From NCBI GenBank assembly GCA_026709745.1, contig JAPOSJ010000104.1, positions 1 to 7,430 of the forward strand: DNA of 7,430 nucleotides, written 5' to 3'. Shown piece by piece: positions 1-5,336 of this stretch. This DNA is from Candidatus Dadabacteria bacterium. Lineage in GTDB: Bacteria > Desulfobacterota_D > UBA1144 > Nemesobacterales > Nemesobacteraceae. The number at the start of each line of letters is the position of its first letter. Position 1 is the stretch's first letter. Both the position numbers and the translations under genes were made by a program. The notes under the pieces are model-generated. The model was given only the letters and a program-made list of their open reading frames with translations, was not told the DNA's origin and searched no databases.

Positions 1-105
1 GAAATCCTTGATGCCTGGTTCAGCAGCAAACCCGATCCTTCGGAGAAGAAAAACATAGAAAAAGTGGCCGGAATCGAATCGAAGTATTGCAACCGGACTA
101 ACTGA
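1..105 (+). CDS. C-terminal end of a probable ribose-5-phosphate isomerase B (partial)
   Basis: The frame is open from the left edge to TGA at 103-105 and gives 34 residues beginning EILDAWFSS and ending in CNRTN. The pattern of a helix (EILDAW), a short linker and a second helix (NIEKVAGIESKY) resembles the tail of RpiB/LacAB sugar-phosphate isomerases, where a helix is followed by a basic stretch and a terminal 'KI..IE' helix. The usual GGRH-like linker is absent here and replaced by KPDPSEKK, so the match rests on pattern only. RpiB interconverts ribose-5-phosphate and ribulose-5-phosphate in the cytoplasm. The active-site half lies outside the window, so the assignment is tentative. The next gene starts 7 nt after the stop, which suggests co-transcription. 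Confidence 0.5.
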   Translation, partial: EILDAWFSSKPDPSEKKNIEKVAGIESKYCNRTN

Positions 106-112
106 CGCAAAG

Positions 113-1144
113 ATGGAAAGAAAAGAAAAATACAATGTGGCAATAGCCGGAGCCACGGGCGCCGTGGGACAGGAGATGATGCAGATACTTGAGGAAAGAA
201 AATTTCCCGTGGGAAAGCTGATCCTTCTGGCTTCTGAGCGCTCTCAAGGGAAAAAATACAGTTTCTGCGGAAGGGAGTTAAGCGTTTCTGTACTAGGCGA
301 GAACTCCTTTCGTGGCATAGACATAGCCCTTTTTTCCGCGGGCTCAGAAAGAAGCAGAAAATACGCAGTCTGCGCCGTAGCAAGTGGAGCGGTAGTTGTG
401 GACAATAGTTCGGCATTTCGGATGGATCCCGAGATTCCACTGGTGGTTCCCGAGATAAATCCTTCGGCGGCTACCCTTCACACGAAAAAAGGAATAGTGG
501 CGAACCCCAACTGTACAACCGCGGTAGCCCTTATGGCGCTTAAACCCATTTATGACATATCAAGAATAAAAAGAGTGGTCGCGACCAGTTTTCAGGCAGT
601 CTCCGGAGCGGGAGCCGGAGGAATAGCGGAGCTTGAAAGGCAGGTGCGAAGCTGGTCTGAGAGCCGAGAACTCCCAAGGGAGACAAACACGTTCCCCCAC
701 CAGATAGCCTTTAACGTGATCCCCCACATAGACTCTTTTACACAAAATGGCTACACAAAAGAAGAAATGAAGCTTCACAACGAAACGCGTAAAATACTGG
801 GAGATGATTCCATACTGCTCACGGCAACAACTGTGAGGGTCCCTGTTTTCCGCTCCCACTGCATTTCACTTAACCTTGAGACTGAAAGAAAAGTGACAGT
901 GGAGGAAGCAAGGGACGCCATCAGGGATTTCCCCGGAGTGTCGCTTGTCGATGACCCTGAGAATTCTGACTACCCAATGCCGGTTGAAAGTTCTGGGAAA
1001 AACAACTGCTTTGTCGGAAGAATCAGAGAAGACTACACGGTTAAAAAGGGTCTTTCCCTCTGGGTAAGCGGGGATCAGTTAAAAAAGGGGGCAGCTCTTA
1101 ACACGGTGCAGATAGCAGAGCTTCTGGTTCGAAAAAATGTCTGA
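113..1144 (+). CDS. asd: aspartate-semialdehyde dehydrogenase
   Basis: This enzyme reduces L-aspartyl-4-phosphate to L-aspartate-4-semialdehyde with NADPH, the branch point to lysine/diaminopimelate, threonine and methionine. The 343-residue length is normal. The N-terminal Rossmann motif is GATGAVGQ (residues 13-20). The catalytic cysteine is Cys134 in NPNCTT. QAVSGAG (161-167) and the conserved Arg242 and His249 of VRVPVFRSH form the substrate and acid/base site, and the C-terminal GAALNTVQIAELL is typical. The sequence fits the Gram-positive/archaeal-like bacterial branch better than the E. coli type. ATG at 113 places the Rossmann strand at the usual distance from the N-terminus, but no clear Shine-Dalgarno precedes it. 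The stop overlaps the next start by 8 bp. With dapA downstream, the context is diaminopimelate synthesis. Confidence 0.96.
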   Translation: MERKEKYNVAIAGATGAVGQEMMQILEERKFPVGKLILLASERSQGKKYSFCGRELSVSVLGENSFRGIDIALFSAGSERSRKYAVCAVASGAVVVDNSSAFRMDPEIPLVVPEINPSAATLHTKKGIVANPNCTTAVALMALKPIYDISRIKRVVATSFQAVSGAGAGGIAELERQVRSWSESRELPRETNTFPHQIAFNVIPHIDSFTQNGYTKEEMKLHNETRKILGDDSILLTATTVRVPVFRSHCISLNLETERKVTVEEARDAIRDFPGVSLVDDPENSDYPMPVESSGKNNCFVGRIREDYTVKKGLSLWVSGDQLKKGAALNTVQIAELLVRKNV

Positions 1145-1664
1145 TAGTAGTATTCTGAAAAAACTCTCTGGTCTTTTCCTAGGATCGCCGAAAATAGACT
1201 CCGGTGAACTGAAGGAGCTGATCGGAGAGAATGATTCGGTAGTGTTCAAGATTCAGACCCTCAGCTCCACCTACAAGCCTAGGGCGTGGATAGACAGAAA
1301 CGCTTTTTTCAGAAGCATGCTGATACTTACCAATAAAAGGGTACTGATACTCAAAAACAGCTCCGCAGTGAATGTTCTTCGAGATATAGAGCTTAACACC
1401 ATAACACACCACAAGCTCAGCTCAACAAGAAGCAAGGGGCTCAAGCTTGAAATAAAAACGTTTGACGCAGAAGACTTGATAACATTTCACCAGCAGTACA
1501 GAAAAGAATTTGAGGAATTCTCGGAAAAATTCAAAGAGGCAATGGAGCAATCCATTGAACTTTCCTCAGAGAGCAGAGAGACTTTTTTCTGCATGCACTG
1601 CGGAATAAGAATTCCTGCGGCAAGCGTCTTCTGTTCTTCCTGCGGGAAGAAAGTTAAGGTATAA
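1137..1664 (+). CDS. small PH-like domain protein with C-terminal zinc ribbon, function unknown
   Basis: A 175-residue protein lies between asd and dapA and overlaps asd by 8 bp (ATGTCTGA). Residues about 30-130 look like a bacterial PH-like (YokE/bPH) domain: alternating strands with the typical 'LTNKRVLIL' turn (64-72), then 'VLRDIELNTI' (80-89). A charged helix follows (119-140). Residues 150-171 form a zinc ribbon with Cys152, Cys155, Cys166 and Cys169 (CxxC, 10 residues, CxxC, ending SSCGKKV). There is no signal peptide or membrane segment, so a cytoplasmic location is likely. Proteins of this architecture are mostly uncharacterised; lipid or protein binding is only a guess. Its place between two diaminopimelate genes suggests co-expression but does not show a metabolic role. 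No strong ribosome binding site is visible, so translation probably depends on asd termination. Confidence 0.85.
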   Translation: MSDSSILKKLSGLFLGSPKIDSGELKELIGENDSVVFKIQTLSSTYKPRAWIDRNAFFRSMLILTNKRVLILKNSSAVNVLRDIELNTITHHKLSSTRSKGLKLEIKTFDAEDLITFHQQYRKEFEEFSEKFKEAMEQSIELSSESRETFFCMHCGIRIPAASVFCSSCGKKVKV

Positions 1665-1672
1665 GCAGAGAC

Positions 1673-1676
1673 GGAG
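1673..1676 (+). promoter_or_regulatory. Shine-Dalgarno GGAG of dapA
   Basis: GGAG lies 6 nt before the TTG at 1683. It is the clearest ribosome binding site in the window and decides the start: the frame upstream closes at the TAA of the preceding gene (1662-1664), and no ATG or GTG lies between that stop and the conserved N-terminal strand of DapA. Confidence 0.75.
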
Positions 1677-1682
1677 AAGAAA

Positions 1683-2558
1683 TTGATACACGGTTCGATA
1701 GTGGCAATAGTAACGCCGTTTAAAAATGGCGCCGTTGACTACGCAAAACTTGGAGAGCTGATAGAGTTCCATATAGAGAGTGGAACACATGGCATAGTTC
1801 CGGTCGGAACCACTGGAGAGTCCCCCACCCTTTCTCACTCTGAGCACGAAGAAGTAATAAAATTCACAGTGCAAACTGTAAGAGGAAGAATTTCAGTGGT
1901 GGCGGGCACTGGGTCAAACAGCACCGAAGAAGCCCTTCGCCTCACTGAATTCGCAGAGCGGGTCGGAACAGACGCTGCCCTAGTAGTAACCCCTTACTAC
2001 AACAAACCTACCCAAGAGGGCATCTACCGGCATTTCCGCACTGTCGCGGACAAAACATCTGTCCCTCTTATACTGTATAACGTTCCCGGGCGCACTGTCG
2101 TAAACATAGAGCCGGAGACCGTGGAAAGACTTTTCTGTGACTGCGAGAATATAATCGGCATCAAGGAAGCCTCGGGTTCTCTTGAGCAGGCAAGCAGAAT
2201 TATCTTTCTCTGCGGCGAGGACCTGATCCTTCTCTCAGGAGATGACGCGGTTAACTACCCACTTTTAACGGTCGGAGGAAGAGGGTTTATAAGCGTAACG
2301 GCAAACATAGCTCCCACTGAAGTATCGGAGATGTACAACTGCTTTTCCAAGGGGGAAATCGAGAGCGCCAAGGAGCTTCACTACCGCCTTTTGCCCCTCA
2401 ACAGATCTCTGTTCGTGGAATCAAACCCGATACCTGTAAAGGCAGCCTTGGCACTGATGGGGAAGATAAGCCCAGAGATAAGAGCCCCGCTTTATGAACT
2501 TTCAGGAGAAAACCTTGAGAGTCTCAGAAAAGAACTGAAAAAGTGCGGGCTTGCGTAA
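1683..2558 (+). CDS. dapA: 4-hydroxy-tetrahydrodipicolinate synthase
   Basis: DapA condenses pyruvate with aspartate semialdehyde, the product of Asd, in the first committed step of diaminopimelate/lysine synthesis. The 291-residue length is normal for this class I aldolase TIM barrel. The Schiff-base lysine is Lys161 in GIKEASG. The catalytic tyrosine is Tyr132 in YNVPGRT, with Arg137 of the same motif binding the dicarboxylate. GTTGES (42-47) holds the Thr of the proton relay, and PYYNKP (104-109) supplies the interface tyrosine. The start is TTG at 1683; the typical N-terminus GSIVAIVTPF follows directly and a GGAG is well placed. The gene lies 18 nt after the PH/zinc-ribbon gene, in the same frame and separated by one TAA. 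Its end overlaps rnhB by 8 bp. No lysine riboswitch or other leader fits in the short gap. Confidence 0.97.
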   Translation: MIHGSIVAIVTPFKNGAVDYAKLGELIEFHIESGTHGIVPVGTTGESPTLSHSEHEEVIKFTVQTVRGRISVVAGTGSNSTEEALRLTEFAERVGTDAALVVTPYYNKPTQEGIYRHFRTVADKTSVPLILYNVPGRTVVNIEPETVERLFCDCENIIGIKEASGSLEQASRIIFLCGEDLILLSGDDAVNYPLLTVGGRGFISVTANIAPTEVSEMYNCFSKGEIESAKELHYRLLPLNRSLFVESNPIPVKAALALMGKISPEIRAPLYELSGENLESLRKELKKCGLA

Positions 2559-3165
2559 GACTGAATTGCCTGAATCAGACTGTCTTTTACATATAGAGAA
2601 AATTCCCAGATCCGGTAGGGTCGTGGCCGGCGTCGACGAAGCCGGAAGAGGATGTCTTGCAGGGCCGGTTGTGGCGGGAGCCGTCATACTTGATCCTTAC
2701 CACCCGATTCAAGGGCTCAGGGATTCGAAAACGCTCTCAGAGAAAAAACGCAATGAGCTTTTCGAACAAATAAGAGAAAACTCCCTTGCATACTCCATCG
2801 GTATAATCGGGGCGGAGGAAATTGACCGCATAAACATTCTGCAGGCAGCCCTCGCCGCGATGGAAAAAGCCGTCCTTGCACTGCGCAGAAAGCCCGACTG
2901 CGTCCTCATAGACGGCATCTCGAAAACCTCTTTGCCGATTTACCAGAAGACAATAATAAAAGGTGACTCAAAGTGTGCGTCAATAGCGGCAGCCTCAATT
3001 GTCGCGAAAGTCACAAGAGACCGCATTATGAGCGAGATCGAAAAGGAATATCCAGGGTACGGTTTTTCCCGTCATAAGGGATACCCAACAAAAAAGCACC
3101 TCGAAGCACTGCGAACCTTTGGGCCCTGCTCTGTACATAGAAAATCTTTTAAAGGTGTTCTATAA
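2551..3165 (+). CDS. rnhB: ribonuclease HII
   Basis: RNase HII cleaves the RNA strand of RNA/DNA hybrids and nicks 5' of single ribonucleotides in DNA. The DEDD metal site is complete: Asp29 and Glu30 in GVDEAGRG, Asp121 in LIDG, and Asp139 in KGDSK. The GRG motif (32-34) and the C-terminal RHKGYPTKKH (174-183) are typical. At 204 residues the length is normal. The assigned start is TTG at 2551, inside the last codons of dapA (8-bp overlap, TTGCGTAA). No good Shine-Dalgarno precedes it, and TTG at 2566 is an alternative; no ATG lies before the active site. Translational coupling to dapA is likely. The gene closes the asd-dapA run, since a new promoter follows. Confidence 0.95.
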   Translation: MRKTELPESDCLLHIEKIPRSGRVVAGVDEAGRGCLAGPVVAGAVILDPYHPIQGLRDSKTLSEKKRNELFEQIRENSLAYSIGIIGAEEIDRINILQAALAAMEKAVLALRRKPDCVLIDGISKTSLPIYQKTIIKGDSKCASIAAASIVAKVTRDRIMSEIEKEYPGYGFSRHKGYPTKKHLEALRTFGPCSVHRKSFKGVL

Positions 3166-3185
3166 CTGGTTGAAATAATTACATC

Positions 3186-3215
3186 TTGACTTTTCCTCAG
3201 TATTAAAATGATAAT
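3186..3215 (+). promoter_or_regulatory. sigma70-type promoter of the merR-like gene
   Basis: TTGACT (3186-3191) and GATAAT (3210-3215) are separated by 18 nt, in an AT-rich gap after rnhB. Five of six positions match consensus in each box. The expected transcription start, about 7 nt past the -10 box, falls on or next to the A of the ATG at 3222. No Shine-Dalgarno precedes that ATG, so a leaderless mRNA is inferred. Confidence 0.65.
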
Positions 3216-3221
3216 ATAAAT

Positions 3222-3572
3222 ATGCTTGGAAAACTCTCAGATTTATCCCTGCCAGATAAGCTTTATTTCAAAATAGGGGAGACAAGCAAGATCATAGGAG
3301 TAAAACCCTATGTTCTAAGGTACTGGGAAACCGAGTTCAAGCAGGTAAGACCTGTCAGGAGAAAGTCCCAGAGGCTTTACGACAAAGACACGATTCACCT
3401 CTTCCTCAAGATAAAACACATGCTTCATAACCAGAAGTTCACCATAGAGGGAGTCAGAAAAATACTCAATGACGAAAGAGACGGAAACGAAAACCTGCTT
3501 CCCCTCTATTCGGACAAGTCACTATTGCGTGAAATTCTAAATGAGTTAAAATCCCTGAGACAGGATTTATGA
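3222..3572 (+). CDS. MerR-family transcriptional regulator, short form
   Basis: A 116-residue DNA-binding protein. Residues 15-39 (YFKIGETSKIIGV, then YVLRYWETEF) form the MerR winged helix-turn-helix. The wing is RKSQRLYDKDTI (47-58), and the second helix pair ends near FTIEGVRKIL (73-82). The tail (98-116, KSLLREILNELKSLRQ) looks like a short amphipathic dimerisation helix. There are no cysteines and no C-terminal effector domain, so no metal or drug sensing is evident. Family members twist over-long promoter spacers (19-20 bp) to activate or repress. From memory, similar regulators sit beside tRNA-Pro and surE in deltaproteobacteria; their targets are unknown to me. Part of the coding 3' end recurs between the two tRNA genes downstream. 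Confidence 0.88.
   Translation: MLGKLSDLSLPDKLYFKIGETSKIIGVKPYVLRYWETEFKQVRPVRRKSQRLYDKDTIHLFLKIKHMLHNQKFTIEGVRKILNDERDGNENLLPLYSDKSLLREILNELKSLRQDL
3522..3553 (+). repeat. direct repeat copy A, inside the merR 3' end
   Basis: This 32-nt segment within the merR coding end matches 3773-3804 at 26 of 32 positions without gaps. The most conserved blocks are TTGCGTGAAAT (3525-3535) and GTTAAAATC (3545-3553). They contain a TTGCGT / TAAAAT pair 16 nt apart, which may also serve as an internal promoter 70 nt upstream of the first tRNA. Confidence 0.7.
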
Positions 3573-3621
3573 TCAGATCATTCCGTGTTACGCTCTTCCC
3601 TGATTCTCTTTCTGTTCACTA

Positions 3622-3697
3622 CGGGGTGTGGCGCAGTTGGTAGCGCACCGGTCTGGGGGACCGGGGGTCACCGGTTCAAGTCCGGTCACCCCGACCA
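3622..3697 (+). tRNA. tRNA-Pro (anticodon GGG)
   Basis: A full cloverleaf of 76 nt including encoded CCA. The acceptor stem is CGGGGTG / CACCCCG with discriminator A and the C1-G72 pair typical of bacterial tRNA-Pro. The D arm is GCGC/GCGC with loop AGTTGGTA. The anticodon stem is CCGGT/ACCGG with loop CTGGGGG, giving anticodon GGG, which reads CCC and CCU. The T arm is ACCGG, loop TTCAAGT, then CCGGT. It lies 49 nt after the merR stop. No consensus promoter is evident in that gap, so it may be transcribed from the merR promoter or from the TTGCGT/TAAAAT pair within the merR end. Confidence 0.97.
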
Positions 3698-3772
3698 TTT
3701 CAATAAACTAATTCACTCCCGCTACAACCTTTAGGTATTAAACAACTTCTCTTGGCATTACTCAACTGGTTG

Positions 3773-3804
3773 CTGTTGCGTGAAATCCCTTATGGGTTAA
3801 AATC
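3773..3804 (+). repeat. direct repeat copy B, merR-tail relic upstream of the second tRNA-Pro
   Basis: This is the partner of 3522-3553, with 26 of 32 identities. It lies 18 nt before the second tRNA; copy A lies 68 nt before the first. If both tRNAs and both tails come from one tandem duplication, the second unit has lost about 50 nt. Confidence 0.7.
3776..3803 (+). promoter_or_regulatory. candidate promoter of the second tRNA-Pro
   Basis: TTGCGT (3776-3781, weak -35, 3 of 6) and TAAAAT (3798-3803, -10, 5 of 6) are 16 nt apart. The predicted start, near 3810, would leave a leader of about 13 nt before the tRNA at 3823. Both boxes are the parts conserved between the two repeat copies. The -35 match is poor, so the call is tentative. 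Confidence 0.4.
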
Positions 3805-3822
3805 TAGCCGTGGCTTTTTATT

Positions 3823-3899
3823 CGGGGTGTAGCGCAGCTTGGTAGCGCACCGGCTTCGGGAGCCGGGGGTCACCGGTTCGAATCCGGTCACCCCGACCA
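3823..3899 (+). tRNA. tRNA-Pro (anticodon CGG)
   Basis: A full cloverleaf of 77 nt with encoded CCA. The acceptor stem CGGGGTG / CACCCCG and discriminator A are identical to those of the first tRNA. The D loop is one nucleotide longer (AGCTTGGTA). The anticodon stem is CCGGC/GCCGG with loop TTCGGGA, giving anticodon CGG, which reads CCG. The T loop is TTCGAAT. Compared with the GGG tRNA it differs in the anticodon loop, in one compensatory stem pair (T-A to C-G), at position 9, in the D-loop insertion and at two T-loop positions. Such similarity suits a duplicated gene that changed anticodon, though bacterial proline isoacceptors are often alike. surE starts 9 nt after the CCA. Confidence 0.97.
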
Positions 3900-3908
3900 T
3901 CCCCAGAC

Positions 3909-4670
3909 ATGAATACTAAAAAGATACTTCTCTCAAACGACGATGGGGTAAACTCAGAAGGATTGAAAGCTCTTGCTGAATCCCTCGTCCACCTAGGAGA
4001 TATCTATACCGTGGCCCCGGACCGAGATCAGAGTGCCTCCAGCCACTCTCTTAACCTCATGAGACCTCTTAGAATCGAGAAGATTTCAGAGAGGATATTC
4101 TCTGTCGACGGAACCCCGACTGACTGCGTGAATCTGGCTGTAAACGGCATCTTGGGAGAGCAAAAACCTGACCTCGTGGTATCTGGAATAAATATGGCCG
4201 CCAACATGGGAGACGACATAACGTATTCGGGGACCGTAAGCGCCGCCATAGAAGCAACACTTATGAAAATACCTGCCATAGCAGTATCGCTCGCAGCGAA
4301 AAAAAACTTCCTGTTTCAAACGGCTGCCCACTACTCAAGGGTGACTGCGGAATTTGTTCTTAAAACTGGTCTCCCAGAGAACACCCTGCTCAACGTGAAC
4401 GTGCCTAACCTTCCCCTTGAGGAAATAAAGGGGATACGGGTTACCCGACAGGGGAAAAGGGTTTATGAATCTCCAGTAGTGGAAAACACGGATCCCCGGG
4501 GGAAAAAATATTACTGGATAGGCGGAGACGAGCTTGATTCCCTGAAAATTGAGAACTCAGACATAGTGTCTGTTCTTGAAGGCTACGTCTCCATAACGCC
4601 CATAAAACTCGACATGACTGATTATGAGTACCTAGAAGAGCTAAGAGAGAAATTGCAGAGCCATGCTTAA
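3909..4670 (+). CDS. surE: 5'/3'-nucleotidase SurE (survival protein)
   Basis: SurE is a divalent-metal-dependent nucleoside monophosphate phosphatase of the stationary-phase and stress response, acting in the cytoplasm. The metal site is complete: Asp11 and Asp12 in SNDDGV, Ser42 in DQSASSHS, and Asn95 in SGIN. The signature GDDITYSGTVSAA (101-113) follows; it continues EA where EG is common. VDGTPTDCVN (66-75) is also typical. At 253 residues the length is normal, and ATG at 3909 puts the first strand (KKILLSNDDG) at the usual position. There is no Shine-Dalgarno: only 9 nt separate the ATG from the tRNA CCA, so the mRNA is probably made with, and cut from, the tRNA precursor. The stop overlaps the next start by 8 bp. 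The pcm gene often found next to surE is absent. Confidence 0.96.
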   Translation: MNTKKILLSNDDGVNSEGLKALAESLVHLGDIYTVAPDRDQSASSHSLNLMRPLRIEKISERIFSVDGTPTDCVNLAVNGILGEQKPDLVVSGINMAANMGDDITYSGTVSAAIEATLMKIPAIAVSLAAKKNFLFQTAAHYSRVTAEFVLKTGLPENTLLNVNVPNLPLEEIKGIRVTRQGKRVYESPVVENTDPRGKKYYWIGGDELDSLKIENSDIVSVLEGYVSITPIKLDMTDYEYLEELREKLQSHA

Positions 4671-5244
4671 AGGCCTCTATGACTGGGTTCTGGGCTGGGC
4701 CGACAGAAAGCACGGTCCCTTTGCCCTTTCCATTATCTCTTTCACCGAAGCGTCTTTTTTTCCCATACCCCCGGACCCTCTTCTGATGGCGCTTTGTCTC
4801 GGAAATCCCCGGAAATCATATCGCTTCGCTTTTTACTGCTCCGTTTTCTCTATACTGGGAGCGGCAGCTGGGTATCTCGCGGGATACTGGGTGTGGGGAC
4901 TTATAGACAGTTTCTTTCTCTCTCACTTAATAACCCCGCAGATTTTTGCCACGGTAAGCGACAAATATTCGCAGAGTGCTTTTGGGGCTGTTCTTGCCGG
5001 AGCATTCACCCCCATACCTTTTAAGGCTTTCACTGTAACCGCGGGTGTGTTCAAGGTTGATTTTCCGACCTTCATAGCCGCATGCTCCGTGGGAAGAACG
5101 GCCCGATTTATGATAGTCGCCTGTCTTTTGTCCTTTTTCGGAGTAAGAGTAAAATCGCTTATTGATAAGTACTTCAATATATTTACGGTTATATTTTTCA
5201 TACTGCTTCTGGCTGGAGTGCTGCTTCTTAAAAAGCTGGCCTGA
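4663..5244 (+). CDS. yqaA: YqaA family inner-membrane protein (DedA/VTT-like)
   Basis: A 193-residue polytopic membrane protein. The signature halves of the YqaA/DedA (SNARE-associated, VTT) fold are visible: FTEASFFPIPPD (27-38) with Glu29 and the proline pair, and AFTPIPFKAFTVTAG (114-128) followed by GRTARF (144-149). These form the two re-entrant loops facing each other. Hydrophobic segments lie at about 20-45, 56-80, 108-130, 134-160 and 172-190, and the C-terminus is KKLA. DedA relatives are implicated in proton-coupled lipid-carrier flipping and envelope stability; the role of YqaA itself is not established. It overlaps surE by 8 bp (ATGCTTAA) and is probably translated by coupling. 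A surE-yqaA pairing is, from memory, common in proteobacteria. Confidence 0.9.
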   Translation: MLKGLYDWVLGWADRKHGPFALSIISFTEASFFPIPPDPLLMALCLGNPRKSYRFAFYCSVFSILGAAAGYLAGYWVWGLIDSFFLSHLITPQIFATVSDKYSQSAFGAVLAGAFTPIPFKAFTVTAGVFKVDFPTFIAACSVGRTARFMIVACLLSFFGVRVKSLIDKYFNIFTVIFFILLLAGVLLLKKLA

Positions 5245-5252
5245 AATGCCCG

Positions 5253-5283
5253 TTATGAGTCACGGTAAACACGTGACTCATAA
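5253..5283. repeat. perfect 12-bp inverted repeat between yqaA and the dehydrogenase gene
   Basis: The arms TTATGAGTCACG (5253-5264) and CGTGACTCATAA (5272-5283) are exact reverse complements around a 7-nt loop (GTAAACA). The stem is only about 40% GC and is followed by GTTTGAG, not a T-run, so it is a poor intrinsic terminator. It ends 2 nt before a likely -35 box, which also suits an operator dyad. The octamer TTATGAGT recurs at 5335-5342 over the start codon of the next gene. Confidence 0.85.
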
Positions 5284-5285
5284 GT

Positions 5286-5314
5286 TTGAGATATATATTT
5301 GATCAGGACATTAT
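5286..5314 (+). promoter_or_regulatory. candidate promoter of the isocitrate dehydrogenase gene
   Basis: TTGAGA (5286-5291, 4 of 6) and CATTAT (5309-5314, 4 of 6) are separated by 17 nt. The predicted transcription start near 5321 gives a leader of about 15 nt with a weak GTGAG before the ATG at 5337. The inverted repeat lies immediately upstream. Confidence 0.45.
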
Positions 5315-5336
5315 CAACCCGTGAGTAATACCGATT

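Larger units (their letters stand above)
3698..3822 (+). other. inter-tRNA spacer with decayed merR tail
   Basis: 125 nt between the tRNA-Pro genes. No start codon with a ribosome binding site and no terminator hairpin with a T-run was found. The right half contains the 3773-3804 copy of the merR 3' end. In the merR reading frame that copy still reads LLREI, then a diverged stretch, then GLKSSRG, against LLREILNELKSLRQ in merR. Several differences fall at third codon positions, so it looks like a relic of a duplication rather than a gene. Confidence 0.55.

Noticed and set aside
3569..3581. Palindrome ATGATC-A-GATCAT over the merR stop codon
   Set aside because: Short, partly coding, and not associated with promoter boxes; a 6-bp arm is expected by chance in several kilobases.
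3622..3899. tRNA-Pro pair as attachment sites of an integrated element
   Set aside because: The two genes are only 125 nt apart with no integrase or cargo between or beside them; a tandem duplication explains the repeats.
5253..5283. Inverted repeat as a Rho-independent terminator of surE-yqaA
   Set aside because: The stem is strong in length but low in GC, and no T-run follows. I kept it as a repeat only.
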